NCBI GenBank assembly: GCA_004194705.1
Contig: SADC01000351.1
Location: 1-64,000 of the forward strand
Direction of reading: 5' to 3'
DNA from: Ditylenchus dipsaci
Taxonomy: Eukaryota > Nematoda > Chromadorea > Rhabditida > Anguinidae
DNA: 64,000 nt
Made by a program: the position numbers and the translations under genes. This document shows, piece after piece, positions 38,201 through 50,200 of this stretch. The notes under the pieces were generated by a model. That model did not search any database. It was given only the letters and a program-made list of their open reading frames with translations, and was not told the DNA's origin. The number at the start of each line of letters is the position of its first letter. Positions within the stretch are counted from its first letter, which is position 1.

Positions 38201-41200
38201 TGCAATATCTTTGTGAAATGTGGCGCAAAAAAATAAAAAGTATGAACCAAATTATTTTTTCTGACTTCTTTCATACTTTTACCTTTATGTGATATATTTT
38301 GCCAAGATTTTTTTGGTAAATAATAGCTTAACAGAAACTAGAATCGCAGGGCTACCTGGTGGTGTAATCATTTTTTGAAAAAAATTGAAAAAATTCAATA
38401 TAAAACGCAAAATCAAAATTTGAAAGCAAATTTGCACCAAAAAGAAATCATTTTGCACCAAAAAAATCAATATCCATTGTAAATAACAAATCTGCAACGA
38501 AATTCTTAAGATGGACATGCTTGTGCGTTTCAGAAAGTTAGAAAGGAAACCAGCAAATTTTTTGAATCCTTCTATTTTTTATTCGTTTGCGTCTAACCTA
38601 ACATCGATGACCTATACTACTTTTCAGAACTAGGCTGGAAACTTAAGAATTTGGATAAGAACGCATGTGAAACTTGATCGAGAAAAAAGTGCTGGTCCCC
38701 GCCTTTTCCCCTTTTCGGCACGGGCATGTTTTGTAAAATTTAAGGACAATCCAATCCTACAATTTTAAATGATGAAAACCACCTACGCTTTTGTGAGACG
38801 CCTTGCTGCTATTTTGGCTCATGGAAGAGTTCCTGCCTTCTTTAGTGGCATGAGTTGGACTGTTGCTGGTGGTGGACTCGCCTCCCGTCGATTCTTGACT
38901 AGTGCAATCTCTATCACATGGCGAGATTGTCTTTTGTGAAGGACTGTTCCCGGAACCATTATTTTGGACTATTTTTCGACATGATTTCCGTCGGGAGATG
39001 ATTCTGCTACTCTTTCTTCAATAAAACTAACTGATCTGACGGCGGACAGAGATCTAGGGCGTTGGTGTTGAATTGTAGAAGTAGCATTAGAAGTGCAGGG
39101 AAGGGTAGAAGTGGAGTAGTAGCTGGGTAGATAGGTCTAAAAATATAAAAATCAATTGCTGATTGAAGGCTTCGATAATTGGCTATAAATTGGCTATAAA
39201 ATTTTTGCTTGCTATAAAATTGAAAAATTATTGATGGGTTCTGAGGATCAGGCTGACTTTGAATGACAAATGAGAGAACCAAGATGAATTTCGGGAATTT
39301 TATAGGCATAAACTGGTTTGGTTTGCTAAAAACCTGAATGTGCCACGAAAAACCCGTCAAAAAAACTGAAATATGCCACGAAACAAATATTTTTTTTCGT
39401 GGCACATTCCAATTTTTTCGTGGCATATTTCAGTCTAATGGACGGCTTTTCGTGTCACATTTCAGGTTTTTCGTGGCAACCCGTTTATCGCGGCATACTT
39501 CAGGTTTTAGCAAACCAAATCAGTTTATGCCTATAAAATTCCCGAAATTCACCTTGGTTCTCCTTTTGTCATTCAAAGTCAGCCTGATCTTCAAATCCAT
39601 CGATAATTTCTTCAAGATTTTTTGTAAGCCATCCAATGGTTTGACGAAAAACAGACAAGGATCTATGTAAAGATCATCCGCCAAGGGTTTCACACTTTTT
39701 AAACTGATTTTTTGTAAGCCATCCAATGGTTTGACGAAAATACAGACAAGGATCTATGTAAAGATCATCCGCCAAGGTTTGTCATTTTTTAAACTGATTT
39801 TTGTAAGCCATCCAATGGTTTGACGAAAATACAGACAAGGATCTATGTAAAGATCATCCGCCAAGGGTTTGTCACTTTTTTAAACTGATTTTTTGTAAGC
39901 CTCCAATGGTTTGACGAAAATACAGACAAGGATCTATGTAAAGATCATCCGCCAAGGGTTGTCACTTTTTTAAACTGATTTTTGTAAGCCATCCAATGGT
40001 TTGACGAAAATACAGACAAGGATCTATGTAAAGATCATCCGCCAAGGGTTTGTCACTTTTTTAAACTGATTTTTTGAAGTTTTTGCAAATCTGTTTTAGA
40101 GTCTAGTCCCAAGTTTCGCAAGGATTTCGATTTTGTCGAACGTTTTCCAGAAACCTATGTTTTTTCTCTAAAAAATCAAAAACCCCATATAATGTTCACT
40201 TTTTTGAAAAATAGGTGAACGTTATTTAGTTTTGTGATTTTTTTAGACAAAAAATATTCATTTTAAAAAATGATCGCAAAATCGGAATCCTTGCAATATT
40301 TGGGACCGGAATGTCAAAACAGAAGTAGAAAAATACTTCGAAATCAGGTAAAAAAGTGTCGGATCCTAGGTGAGAAAGATTTTTCGGGGGTGTCCGATTA
40401 TCCAGGTTCGACTGTAACAGAGACTGCTTTATTAAAAAGCCGAAAACGTCTTTTTTATTTTCAGGTGTGTGTGTAGATCTTTGCTGGATCGAAAACATGT
40501 GAAAGCTAGACGCCATTCTAATTCAAACTCTTTTTTTCAGTCAGTTTTTAGAGTTTCTTATTCCCCACAAAAATTTTCTAAAGCTTGAAAAGAGTCCTTT
40601 TCAGGCGTTTTGAAAGGCTTAAGAGGAACCATAGCAAATTTCAAAATGTTTAAAGTTTTCATTAATTGAAATCACCGGCGCTAATATAGAATACTCCCTC
40701 CCCTAAATCTGACCCTCCCAAAATTGCTGTAACTACCCTTGGAAACAAATTTAGGCTTAGCCTTAGGTTTGGGGTAGGCCAGCGTACGTAAGTTTGACTA
40801 ATAACTGTTTTACGCACTTTTTTCTGGGTCTGGGACATAAATTTGGGTGCTATTTACTTAAGTTTGAAAGGAAAATTTTTAGAGGGGGGGGGGTATTCTT
40901 AACTATGGTCAAATCACCTTATTATTGAAACCCCGGCCACAATTTTGTTTGTTGATGCAGTGAAGTGCAAGGAGGACCATTCACTGATTTACTACTTGCC
41001 CTAAGCCATTAGAAATAGGGCTGGCGGCAATTTGTTTGATTGCAGAAATCTGCACGTTCGGCATTTCCACCCACTCACTAGTCCTGTAACCGGTCCTGCC
41101 ATCACTATCTCGATACCAGGCTGGATTGACCAAGATAGAAGTGGACATATTCTTAGAGGTAATGGTAGGGACACATTTTGCCGAAGTTTTATTTTCAGCA

Positions 41201-44200
41201 ATAATAGAAGATGAACATAGACTCTGGGAATTGTAGACATGTGAAGAAGTGCAGCTTGCTGGGAGAGTATCACTTGCTTTTTTGTTAGAGCTAAAATTTT
41301 TTGAAAGTTTTGTTAACTGTAAAGAAGTGTGAAAAGTTTTAAAATTTCGATTATATGTTACCCTTTTTCAAGTTTGTCCCCGCATAAAGTCCGAAACTTT
41401 TGTACCTTGACATTGAAGTTTTTGTCAATGTAATTTTCTAGTTAGCTCCGAAAAATTGATAAACTTTCGATTTTTTTAGTCGTTTCTAATAGGATTAAAT
41501 TTTTACGTCATTAAGACCTGTGGCTCTTCATTATCCGGCATCCCTTTCTGTAAAAAACGGTGCTTTTATATACTGGCTTCATTGCACCAAATAATTTAGG
41601 TCTACTTTTATTTCTGAACAATTTCGGTTATGTTGTGAGACGTATTAATGACATTTTTTTTTCAGTTTAAAGCGCTATTCACAATGAGAATTGTATTTGC
41701 GGATGCTAAATTAGATTTCTATCACCCCCCCCCCCATTGAAAAAAAAAGTTATGACCGTTTCCGGGTGAAAAATCTGATTTAGCATCCGTAAACAGAACC
41801 CTCATTGTGACTGAGGCCTAAGATCGTTAAGATGTCTAAAGTTTTTCAGAGATAACACTTCATTTAACTTACCAGTTTGTTGATACTTCTTCGCCATTTT
41901 GAGTGCTACAGGATTAATTCGATTAGCCAGAGCTTTTTTAAGCAAAAAAGAAGAGTGGCGGTCATTGCGTTGATTAGGGATAGGAATATAAGTGGGGGAA
42001 GCATTAGAATAGCCATTTTTCTTCATGTTAGGAGGGGTTGCGTGACCATTCAAGCAAGTGTCTAAAAATGTTAGATACAGTCGACGCTTTTACTTAGGAC
42101 ACCCAAGAGACCGGCCAACTTACCGGTTTTGACACTTTTTTACCTTAAGTTTTTAATACCTTTGCTAGCTCTGTTTTGACAGTCTGGTCCAAATATTGCA
42201 AGGATTCTGATTTTGCGGATCGTTTTCTAAAATCCCAATGTTTTTGCTCTAAAAAAGCCAAAACTCTGTTTAAAAAACAGGTATTTTTGATAGAGCCTGT
42301 CCTAACTAAGAACTTTGCTTTTACAGAGCAAAAAATTTAGGGCTTTTAGAAAACGATCGGGAAAATCGGAATCCTTGCGATATTTGCGACCAGACTGTCA
42401 AAACAGAACTAGAAAAAGTTTTAAAAAATAGAGCTAAAAAGGTGTCGGATTCGAGGTGGGAACGAACTTCTGTCCTAAGTGGGGGGTGTCCGAAGTAAGA
42501 GCGTCGACTGTAATATGCAAACTGGCATTTTTCGGTTCTCGAAGCTGATAGATCCAAGCTGAAATAGTAATTACTCACTTACTTGACACTAGAGGACTGG
42601 TTTCTGGTCGTCACCCGCCATCAACTTCCTCGTCTATATTCGCCTGGCGAGAATCATGATGGTTAACGAATTCTGTACTGTCCTTGCTTCCATCCAGGTG
42701 TTGGTACCCATTGATAGCTATGCTCGATTCCTTGGTGGGTTGCAGACGGTGATGTGAGTAGGCGTCTCTCATGCTGAAATTCATCTTTATAATTTTGCAC
42801 AGGTAACGTTTTAAATTAAGGGTCCTCCAGGATTAGAGCAAGGTACAGTTTTGTCGAGAATGAATTTTTTTGATTTTGTGAAAACGGGACCTTGGATAGA
42901 CTTCACTTCTAGGTTGACTGCGTGATTTTTATTGCGACATCGGAAAACTTACGATCTAATGTGAATACACTGCAATTAAGGCAAGGACCAACAATATATT
43001 CTGCGATTTATTTTGCGTTTAGAGCGTCCTGATCCGTCGAAAGTTTTCTGTCTACTTTTTAAAAGTAAAATAAGATCATTGAACTTAAAAAAATTCAGCA
43101 AAAGTACTTTTCATGACTGTTTTTCGTTAGTTGATAGAATATTATAAGCTATAAGATTTTTTCGTTATTTCGTATGAATTTATTATCTGTTCATAGTAAA
43201 TAAAGTTTTGCTAATTTTTTGGGTCATTAAGCAAAGTATCCTAAGTGAAGTTGGAGAATTCCGAGGGTAGGGCCAAAATTTAGAAACGGCCCGCAAATGT
43301 GTTACGTACACCAATTTTTAGGTGGTCATGTTTTTTTGACACACCCTGTACAACAAGGTTAAAAATTTTTGGAGTTGATGCATATATTACTAAGGAGTGT
43401 TTTCAACTTGGGCTACAAAAAACGCCCTGCTTTCCAACCTCATAGCTTATACACTAACCAGTCAAGTTCATCCTTGCTTAGTGAGATTCTCAAAGATTCT
43501 TCCTTATGCAGCTCATTACCTCCCAATTTACTCCGAATAAGCACACCAATAAAATAAGATGACAATTAAGAGATAAGCAAGAACCGCAGGGACACTGGGC
43601 ATACGGCCAACATTTTTGCTAATACTAACAAAGCAAAAAAGATAGAAATATAAGAAGCAATAGGAGTGAGTGAAGAAAATGTCTAAATTTCCACTTTCAC
43701 AGCAGCATTACATCAGTTATTGCTTGTCACAGCTAAAAGCAGCCACTCTTTAGCTAAAGAAAGCAAAAATATATATGTAAATAAACAAAGGGTGAATAGT
43801 CAAAACTGTTGCTGCAGACTAGGGTTGTACAATGGGAATATTCCCGGGAATATTTCCGGGAACATTGGGAATATTCCCGGTTTCCCGGTAATTTCTCCTA
43901 TATTGGGATATTCCCGGGAATATTCCCTATGTTTCCGGGAATATTCCGGGTTTTCTATATTTCCAGGAATTTCTACAACTCTACTGCAGACTACCAATAA
44001 CCAACGTCGCAAAATATTTTTTCTGCAACCAGTTTTTGTTCCCGAAAGCATTCGTTTATTTACAACGAAATAACGCTTGTATTGATCAAACTGATTGCTT
44101 ACAGTGTATGGACCTCGTACACGTACTCGTACTACGAGTATGAGTACGAAGTACGAGAAGAAATTTTAGAGGTACGAGTACGAGGCATAGTGACCACGCC

Positions 44201-47200
44201 GTCCTACGCCGTCCTAATTTTTTTCATCGCCGTCCTGCATTTTAACAATATTTTTCATTATGGACCGCCTTTTTTTATTTTACAACATATAATCAGTTTT
44301 TATTTTATACTTTATTTTAGGCGACCGTCCAAGTTTTCTTTCATTTTCATTTCAAAAAAATGAGGCCGTCCTAATTCAACCGACTTTTTTGAAATTTTTT
44401 GTGAAATTAGGACGGCCCCATTTTTTTTGAAATAAAAATGAAAGAAAACTTGGACGGTCGCCTAAAAATAAAGTATAAAAATAAAAACTGATTATATGTT
44501 GTAAAATAAAAAAGGCGGTCCATAATGAAAAATATTGTTAAAATGCAGGACGGCGATGAAAAAAATTAGGACGGCGTAGGACGGCGTGGTCACTATGGTA
44601 CGAGGTACGAACTAAAATACAAATATTTATAAATCACAAAGCAAATATGACGCTTTACCACTAAAAAGCCGGATCTTAATACCTTTTAATAAAAACGACT
44701 ATGCAAAATATTTTTTTTTCAAATTATTCCCTGAATACCTACTCCGTTTTTATACAAAGTACGAGTACGAAGTACGAGCAAAAATTTTTGTGGTACGAAG
44801 TACGAGAAGAAATTTTAGAGGTAGGATGTACGAGCTTAAAATTTTGTTGTACGAGGTACGAGTACGACCTTTTCTGAAAGTCCAAACACTGATCGCATAC
44901 AATTCTCGTAGTAAAATAAGGAGTCTCTCGTCATTTTTACAGTAAATTTTTAAACTGTTATCAATCACATTTCATTTCGACAATTCACCAAACTTTTCGC
45001 TCCGTGCTGACTCTTGGCTATTATGCAAGCTATGAAAGGATTAGCAAAATGAACAATTAAACGTATTAAAACTGACGATTTTTTTTAAACATTCAAGGTG
45101 GGTGTAGAGTGTGTACATATTAGAGTAACCCACCATGAAATAAGAAAATTATCTGTATGACTCTTTTATTTTGAGTCAGACTATGAACAGGAATAACACT
45201 TGAATATTAAAGACAGCTGATCTGTTTTCAAGTGGTTGAGGTGTAAAGGACATTTGCTTGGTTTTGTCTAGTTTTTTGCACTCGAATGCTAGGTTTAACT
45301 TTTCACTTTAGTTTGTTCTAAAACGTGATTGGTTTAATTTTCAAAAGTTAACCTTAGCGTTAATGGTACACAGGATTTTCAGCCACGTCGTATATAAAAA
45401 TCAGACAACTACGGAGGAATGAGATTTCCGACAGCCTCAGCTATTAGGTAGTCTGAAAAGTATCTAATATACTCTGTCATTCGACGCTTTGATGAGTTAC
45501 AAAAGTTTTATTTATAAGACGTCACAAGCGTGCAAATGTCTTTCGATATAAAATTTTTGACGCTACTGTCATATACACCCCCCCCCTCAAATAAGCTGCT
45601 GTAATATTTTTGGTTATTTTTGTTTATTTTCGCATATTTTCGGGCAAAACTTTTTTTTTGTCACAGATTCTTTTTTTTTGTACAGATTCACTTTTTTCTG
45701 TCACAGATTTGATTTGTCACAGATTCACTTTTTTTTGTACCAGATTCACTTTTTTCGTACCAGATTCACTTTTTTTTGTCCCAGATTTCCTCATTTCTGT
45801 CTCAGATTTAGCTCAAACCACAGGGGGGAACAAGCACTTGCAAAATTGGTCAAAAAAATTTTCTCTCATAACAGCCTGAAAGTTTTTCTATAACGTTTCT
45901 ATCATGTTTTAAGAATTTTCGCCAAAAATCATTTTTTCCGCAAAAATTTTTGCCTTGGAGGACCAAGGTAGCCCAAAGTTTTCAGGAGCCTGAAATGTGA
46001 CCTTGGTCCCCCAAGGCAAAAATTTTTGCGGAAAAAATAATTTTGGCGAAAATGCTTAAAACATGATAGAAACCTTATAGAAAAACTTCAGGCTGTTATG
46101 AGAGAAAATTTTTTTGACCAATTTTGTAAGTGCTTGGTCCCCCTGTGGTTTGAGCTAAATCTGGGACAGAAATGAGGAAATCTGGGACAAAAAAAAGTGA
46201 ATCTGGTACGAAAAAAGTGAATCTGTGACAAATCAAATCTGTGACAGAAAAAAGTGAATCTGGTACAAAAAAAAGTGAATCTGTGACAAAAAAAAGTATT
46301 GCCCCATATTTTCTCAACTTTGTATTCATCTTCGTGCTTATCTGTGTCATAAGCCATGCTTATCTGTGTCATATATAAGAAATTTTCGAATTACCGGATT
46401 GTCCAGGGATCGTTACATCGATTGGTAAAAAAAATACCCAATTTCATTATAAATTCAAAGAGTTTGAACAAAAAGAAGTTTGAATTAACGTTTGGCAGAG
46501 TCCGATTGCAAAAATTTAAATGGCTTCATCTCCGACTAAATCCGATGAAAAAATTTTCTGGCCGACCATATGATGGCATTTTTTCTCAGCATTCTCATGA
46601 TGTATTATGTTGTTCAATTCGGCGTCAATTATTATATCAACCTAGTGATTTTATGAAAATTGACACGTTTTAGTAAACTAATGGACCTCATATCTTCGTT
46701 TATATATAGTGTAATTTGGAAAAATAAATCATAAAATTGGGATCCTTGCAACTTGTTTTACCAGATAAAAAAGCTGACAAAAGACCAAAGAAATTTTTTT
46801 AATATAAATACAGAAAGTGTCGAAACCTAGGCGGTAACGAACTTTTTAAGTAGAGACCGGCACGATGCGATGTTGACATCGAAAACATCGCATCGCACGC
46901 AGCGAGTTCAGACCCAAAACATCGCATCGTAACATCGCACGCATGATTTTGAAAACATCGCAACATCGCATCGCAATTTATTGAGACATCGCAAAGTTTT
47001 TTTTCGCAAATTCGTTTAAAATAAAAAAATTGCATAACGAAAAAAATTGCATAACGCCAAAGTCGACATTCTTAACTTCAGAATATAAAGTTAAGATTCT
47101 CAAATACAGTTGACTCTCGATAAAAGATACCACCCTAAAGTTCGTTCCCACCTTGTTCCGACACTGTTTTTAACCTCATTTCTAAAATGTTTTGTCAAAT

Positions 47201-50200
47201 GTGATTCGTCAGTGTAGTCGGAAATATCGCAAGGATTCTGATTTTGCCGATCATTTCTGAAAAAGTCGAAGCTTTCACCAGTAAGACCCGCGGCTCTCGA
47301 TATAAGATACCCTTTTTAAGATATAGGGTATCTTATATCGAGAGCCGCGGGTCTTACTGGTGAAAGCTTCGACTTTTTCATTAAACGATCGGCAAAATCA
47401 GAATCCTTGCGATATTTCCGACTACACTGACGAATCACATTTGACAAACATTTTAGAAATGAGGTTAAAAAAAGCGTCGAACCCAAAGTGGAAACAAACT
47501 TTAGGGGGTATCTTATATCGAGAGTGGACTGTGCATCAATCTACGAACTAGTTGTGAATTTTTGACATTTTTGTAGTCGTTGTTTTTTTGCTGATATCGT
47601 ACACTCTTATTTTTTATTGAAAATCATTTACAAATGCATTCATGCTTTTCATTCAGTATTCTCTGGAAATCGCGCTCGGTCGTGATGAAGCCGGTCGTCT
47701 TCTTTTCGCAAAGCTATCCACGATTTTGTTGATTTTCGGCTCTAGTAAACAATACGTTTCCATTTTTTTGCCTTGGTCCCCCTGTTGTCTTAATGGTAAT
47801 CATGATTAAGGTGATCATGTTAGCAATAATCACCATGATTACTTTATTCACCATATTGACATGACCATAGTGGACAGGGGGATGAAGCTGTTTTTCAATA
47901 AAAACAACAGGGGAGAGCAAGGCGAAAAATGGAAACGTATTGTTTTCTAGACCCGACTTTCCTTAATAAAAATCTGCCATTGTTAAAATTTTTGTATTAG
48001 TGCTCAGAAGCATGTTTGATGTGATTTTAAGGTGTCGTTTATAAAAAAACAGCAGAAAAATAGGTCATTTTCAAAATACTGCATGACAGAACGCCAATGT
48101 CGATTTCGTCTTTCGACGTGCTTGAATGCCGTGACCAGTAGTCTTGACCCATATTTTAGTATTTATGTAGACTGGTAAGGAATTTTGAAGAACTAAAGTT
48201 AAAATTTTTTGAGAAAACTTCAAATTTTTTAATGAGAAACTGTTTACATATGTTTCTTTCATCATGATGAGCAGAAAAAGTAGCTTAGGCAGTTTTTTTA
48301 GTAACTTTTATGAAAATTGGAGGGGGGCTGGCGGCAGTCTACATAAAAACTCGTATTTTTTGGCTTTCTCATGGCACACTTTTAAAAAAAATTGATATGA
48401 TCGATTTACAGCTCTATTTTTATGTTCACGATCCTGCATCTAATTGTGTTAATATTAGAGTGACTCATCAAAAAGTTCTTGAAGTCAGTTACTTAGCCTT
48501 GAAGTTTACTGGCACCCATGAGAAAACCATAGGCGTAGACGCCCTAAAAACAGTGCGCATCTCCACTCCAAGCCACCTGCGCAGCAAAATATATTAAAAA
48601 ATAGGTACTATTCCATTGAAACCCCCCCCCCCATCCCCCAAATCTCACTTTAAAATAGAATAGCGGCAAAAAATATGTGAGGAAATCAAGGTTCGCGGAA
48701 ATTGTGGTGGTCTCAAGTTTGTTAGCCACGGCTTGAAATAATTCAAGAGAACCAACAAAGAGCATTGACTAAAATTTATTTTTTATGCTTTTATATGGAG
48801 ATACTAAAGTTATGTTCTAGTAAAGTTATGTTCTAGTCACCGCCGGCCTATTGAAAAAACAAACTACAGTCGACTGGTTTCACTAGGACACTGTTCACTG
48901 TCCCAGCAAGACCGACTATTAATTTCGCCAGTGTAACCCAGAATGAAAAAAAGAATCTAGATTTATTTCGCACATTCTTTTGTTTCAAAATTTACTGAAA
49001 ATTAAAAAAAAAATTTATTTGAAAATTCATACAGCTACGCAAAAAAAAGAATAAGGTGTTGAAAATGCCTCAGTTACATTTTACTATATAATGTTGTCAG
49101 CTAAACCTGATAGGTTGCAAAATGAGAATGAACGAAGAGAGCAACAAGCAAAAGTAATACTAAGTGCATCGGCTGCTGAATTAGTATTAGCGGTAGCACG
49201 AAAAATGGATATTGATCCGATGGGAAGTAGATAATTTACCCAGTTGCAAAAATAAATAATCAGACAACAAACACCACTGCAAATGACCCATTTCAAGACA
49301 AATGTTAAAAGCAAATTGGTCTTCTTCTGCTTTTGCCAGGATTTATGGGACTCAATACCTGTAATTGAATGAACAGGAAACTAAAGAGCAACTTACAAGA
49401 TGACTGAGGGGTGTTTTCGGAATAAATTGATATTGGTTCAGCATAAAAAATTAATTCACTCAAATTAAATAATATTAAATTTTTGATGGCTTTTACTTTA
49501 CAAGTAAAATATTTGATTTTCGTGACATTCTACGATGAATTGTCTAATTTTGAAAGTTTTCACCTGATTTTCTTAGGCTATGGTGAAAACAGCCGTCAAA
49601 TTGTGTAAATCTGTTAATATAGATGAATTCACGCATGATTTTACTTTTCGACTTTAGAATTTTTGTTTTCGCTGAGGTGTCAACCAGCTCAATATGATGC
49701 GTGAAAGTCGGGCGACAATTTATTTGAAAAATTTTTTTTTTGATCTCTTTATAATTGACTAGGGTCTGCAAGCGCCTATCGGCGCCTATCTTGTTCGGGA
49801 ACATTAGTTGTTCATGTACATTAGTAGTTCGGGTAGATTTATCTTTCGAGTGCGTTAATGTTAGGGTAGATCATCCACCTACCTGTTGACTAAGCTACTC
49901 TACCTCGCCTACCCTTGCCATCCTCGCCTATCCTCGCCTACCCTCGCCTACCCTTGCCTATCTTCGCCTACCTCGCCTATCCTACCCTCGCCTATCCTCG
50001 CCCATCCTCGCCTATCCTCGCCTACCCTCACACATCCTCGCCTACCCTCGCCTATCCTCGCCTACCCTCACACATCCTCGCCCATTCTCGCCTACCCTTG
50101 CCCATCCTCGCCTATCCTCGCCTACCCTCACACATCCTCGCCTATCCTCGCCTACCCTCACACATCCTCGCCCATCCTCGCTACCCTCGCCTATTCTCGC

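Noticed and set aside
43532..43618. Reading of the hydrophobic exon as K2P TM3 of a second channel
   Set aside because: Sequence superficially resembles a K2P third helix, but no pore motif follows; splice phases instead join it to the Ser/Thr-rich chain.
46356..46673. 105-codon plus-strand frame right of a foldback element
   Set aside because: No motif recognised, start lies in repeat flank; could be a transposon relic but unsupported.
49186..49370. Minus frame with a hydrophobic run (LLLTFVLKWVICSGVCCLII)
   Set aside because: Looks like a membrane segment and has a possible donor, but its phase does not link to the exons at 52407 or 43618, and the opposite strand is also open.
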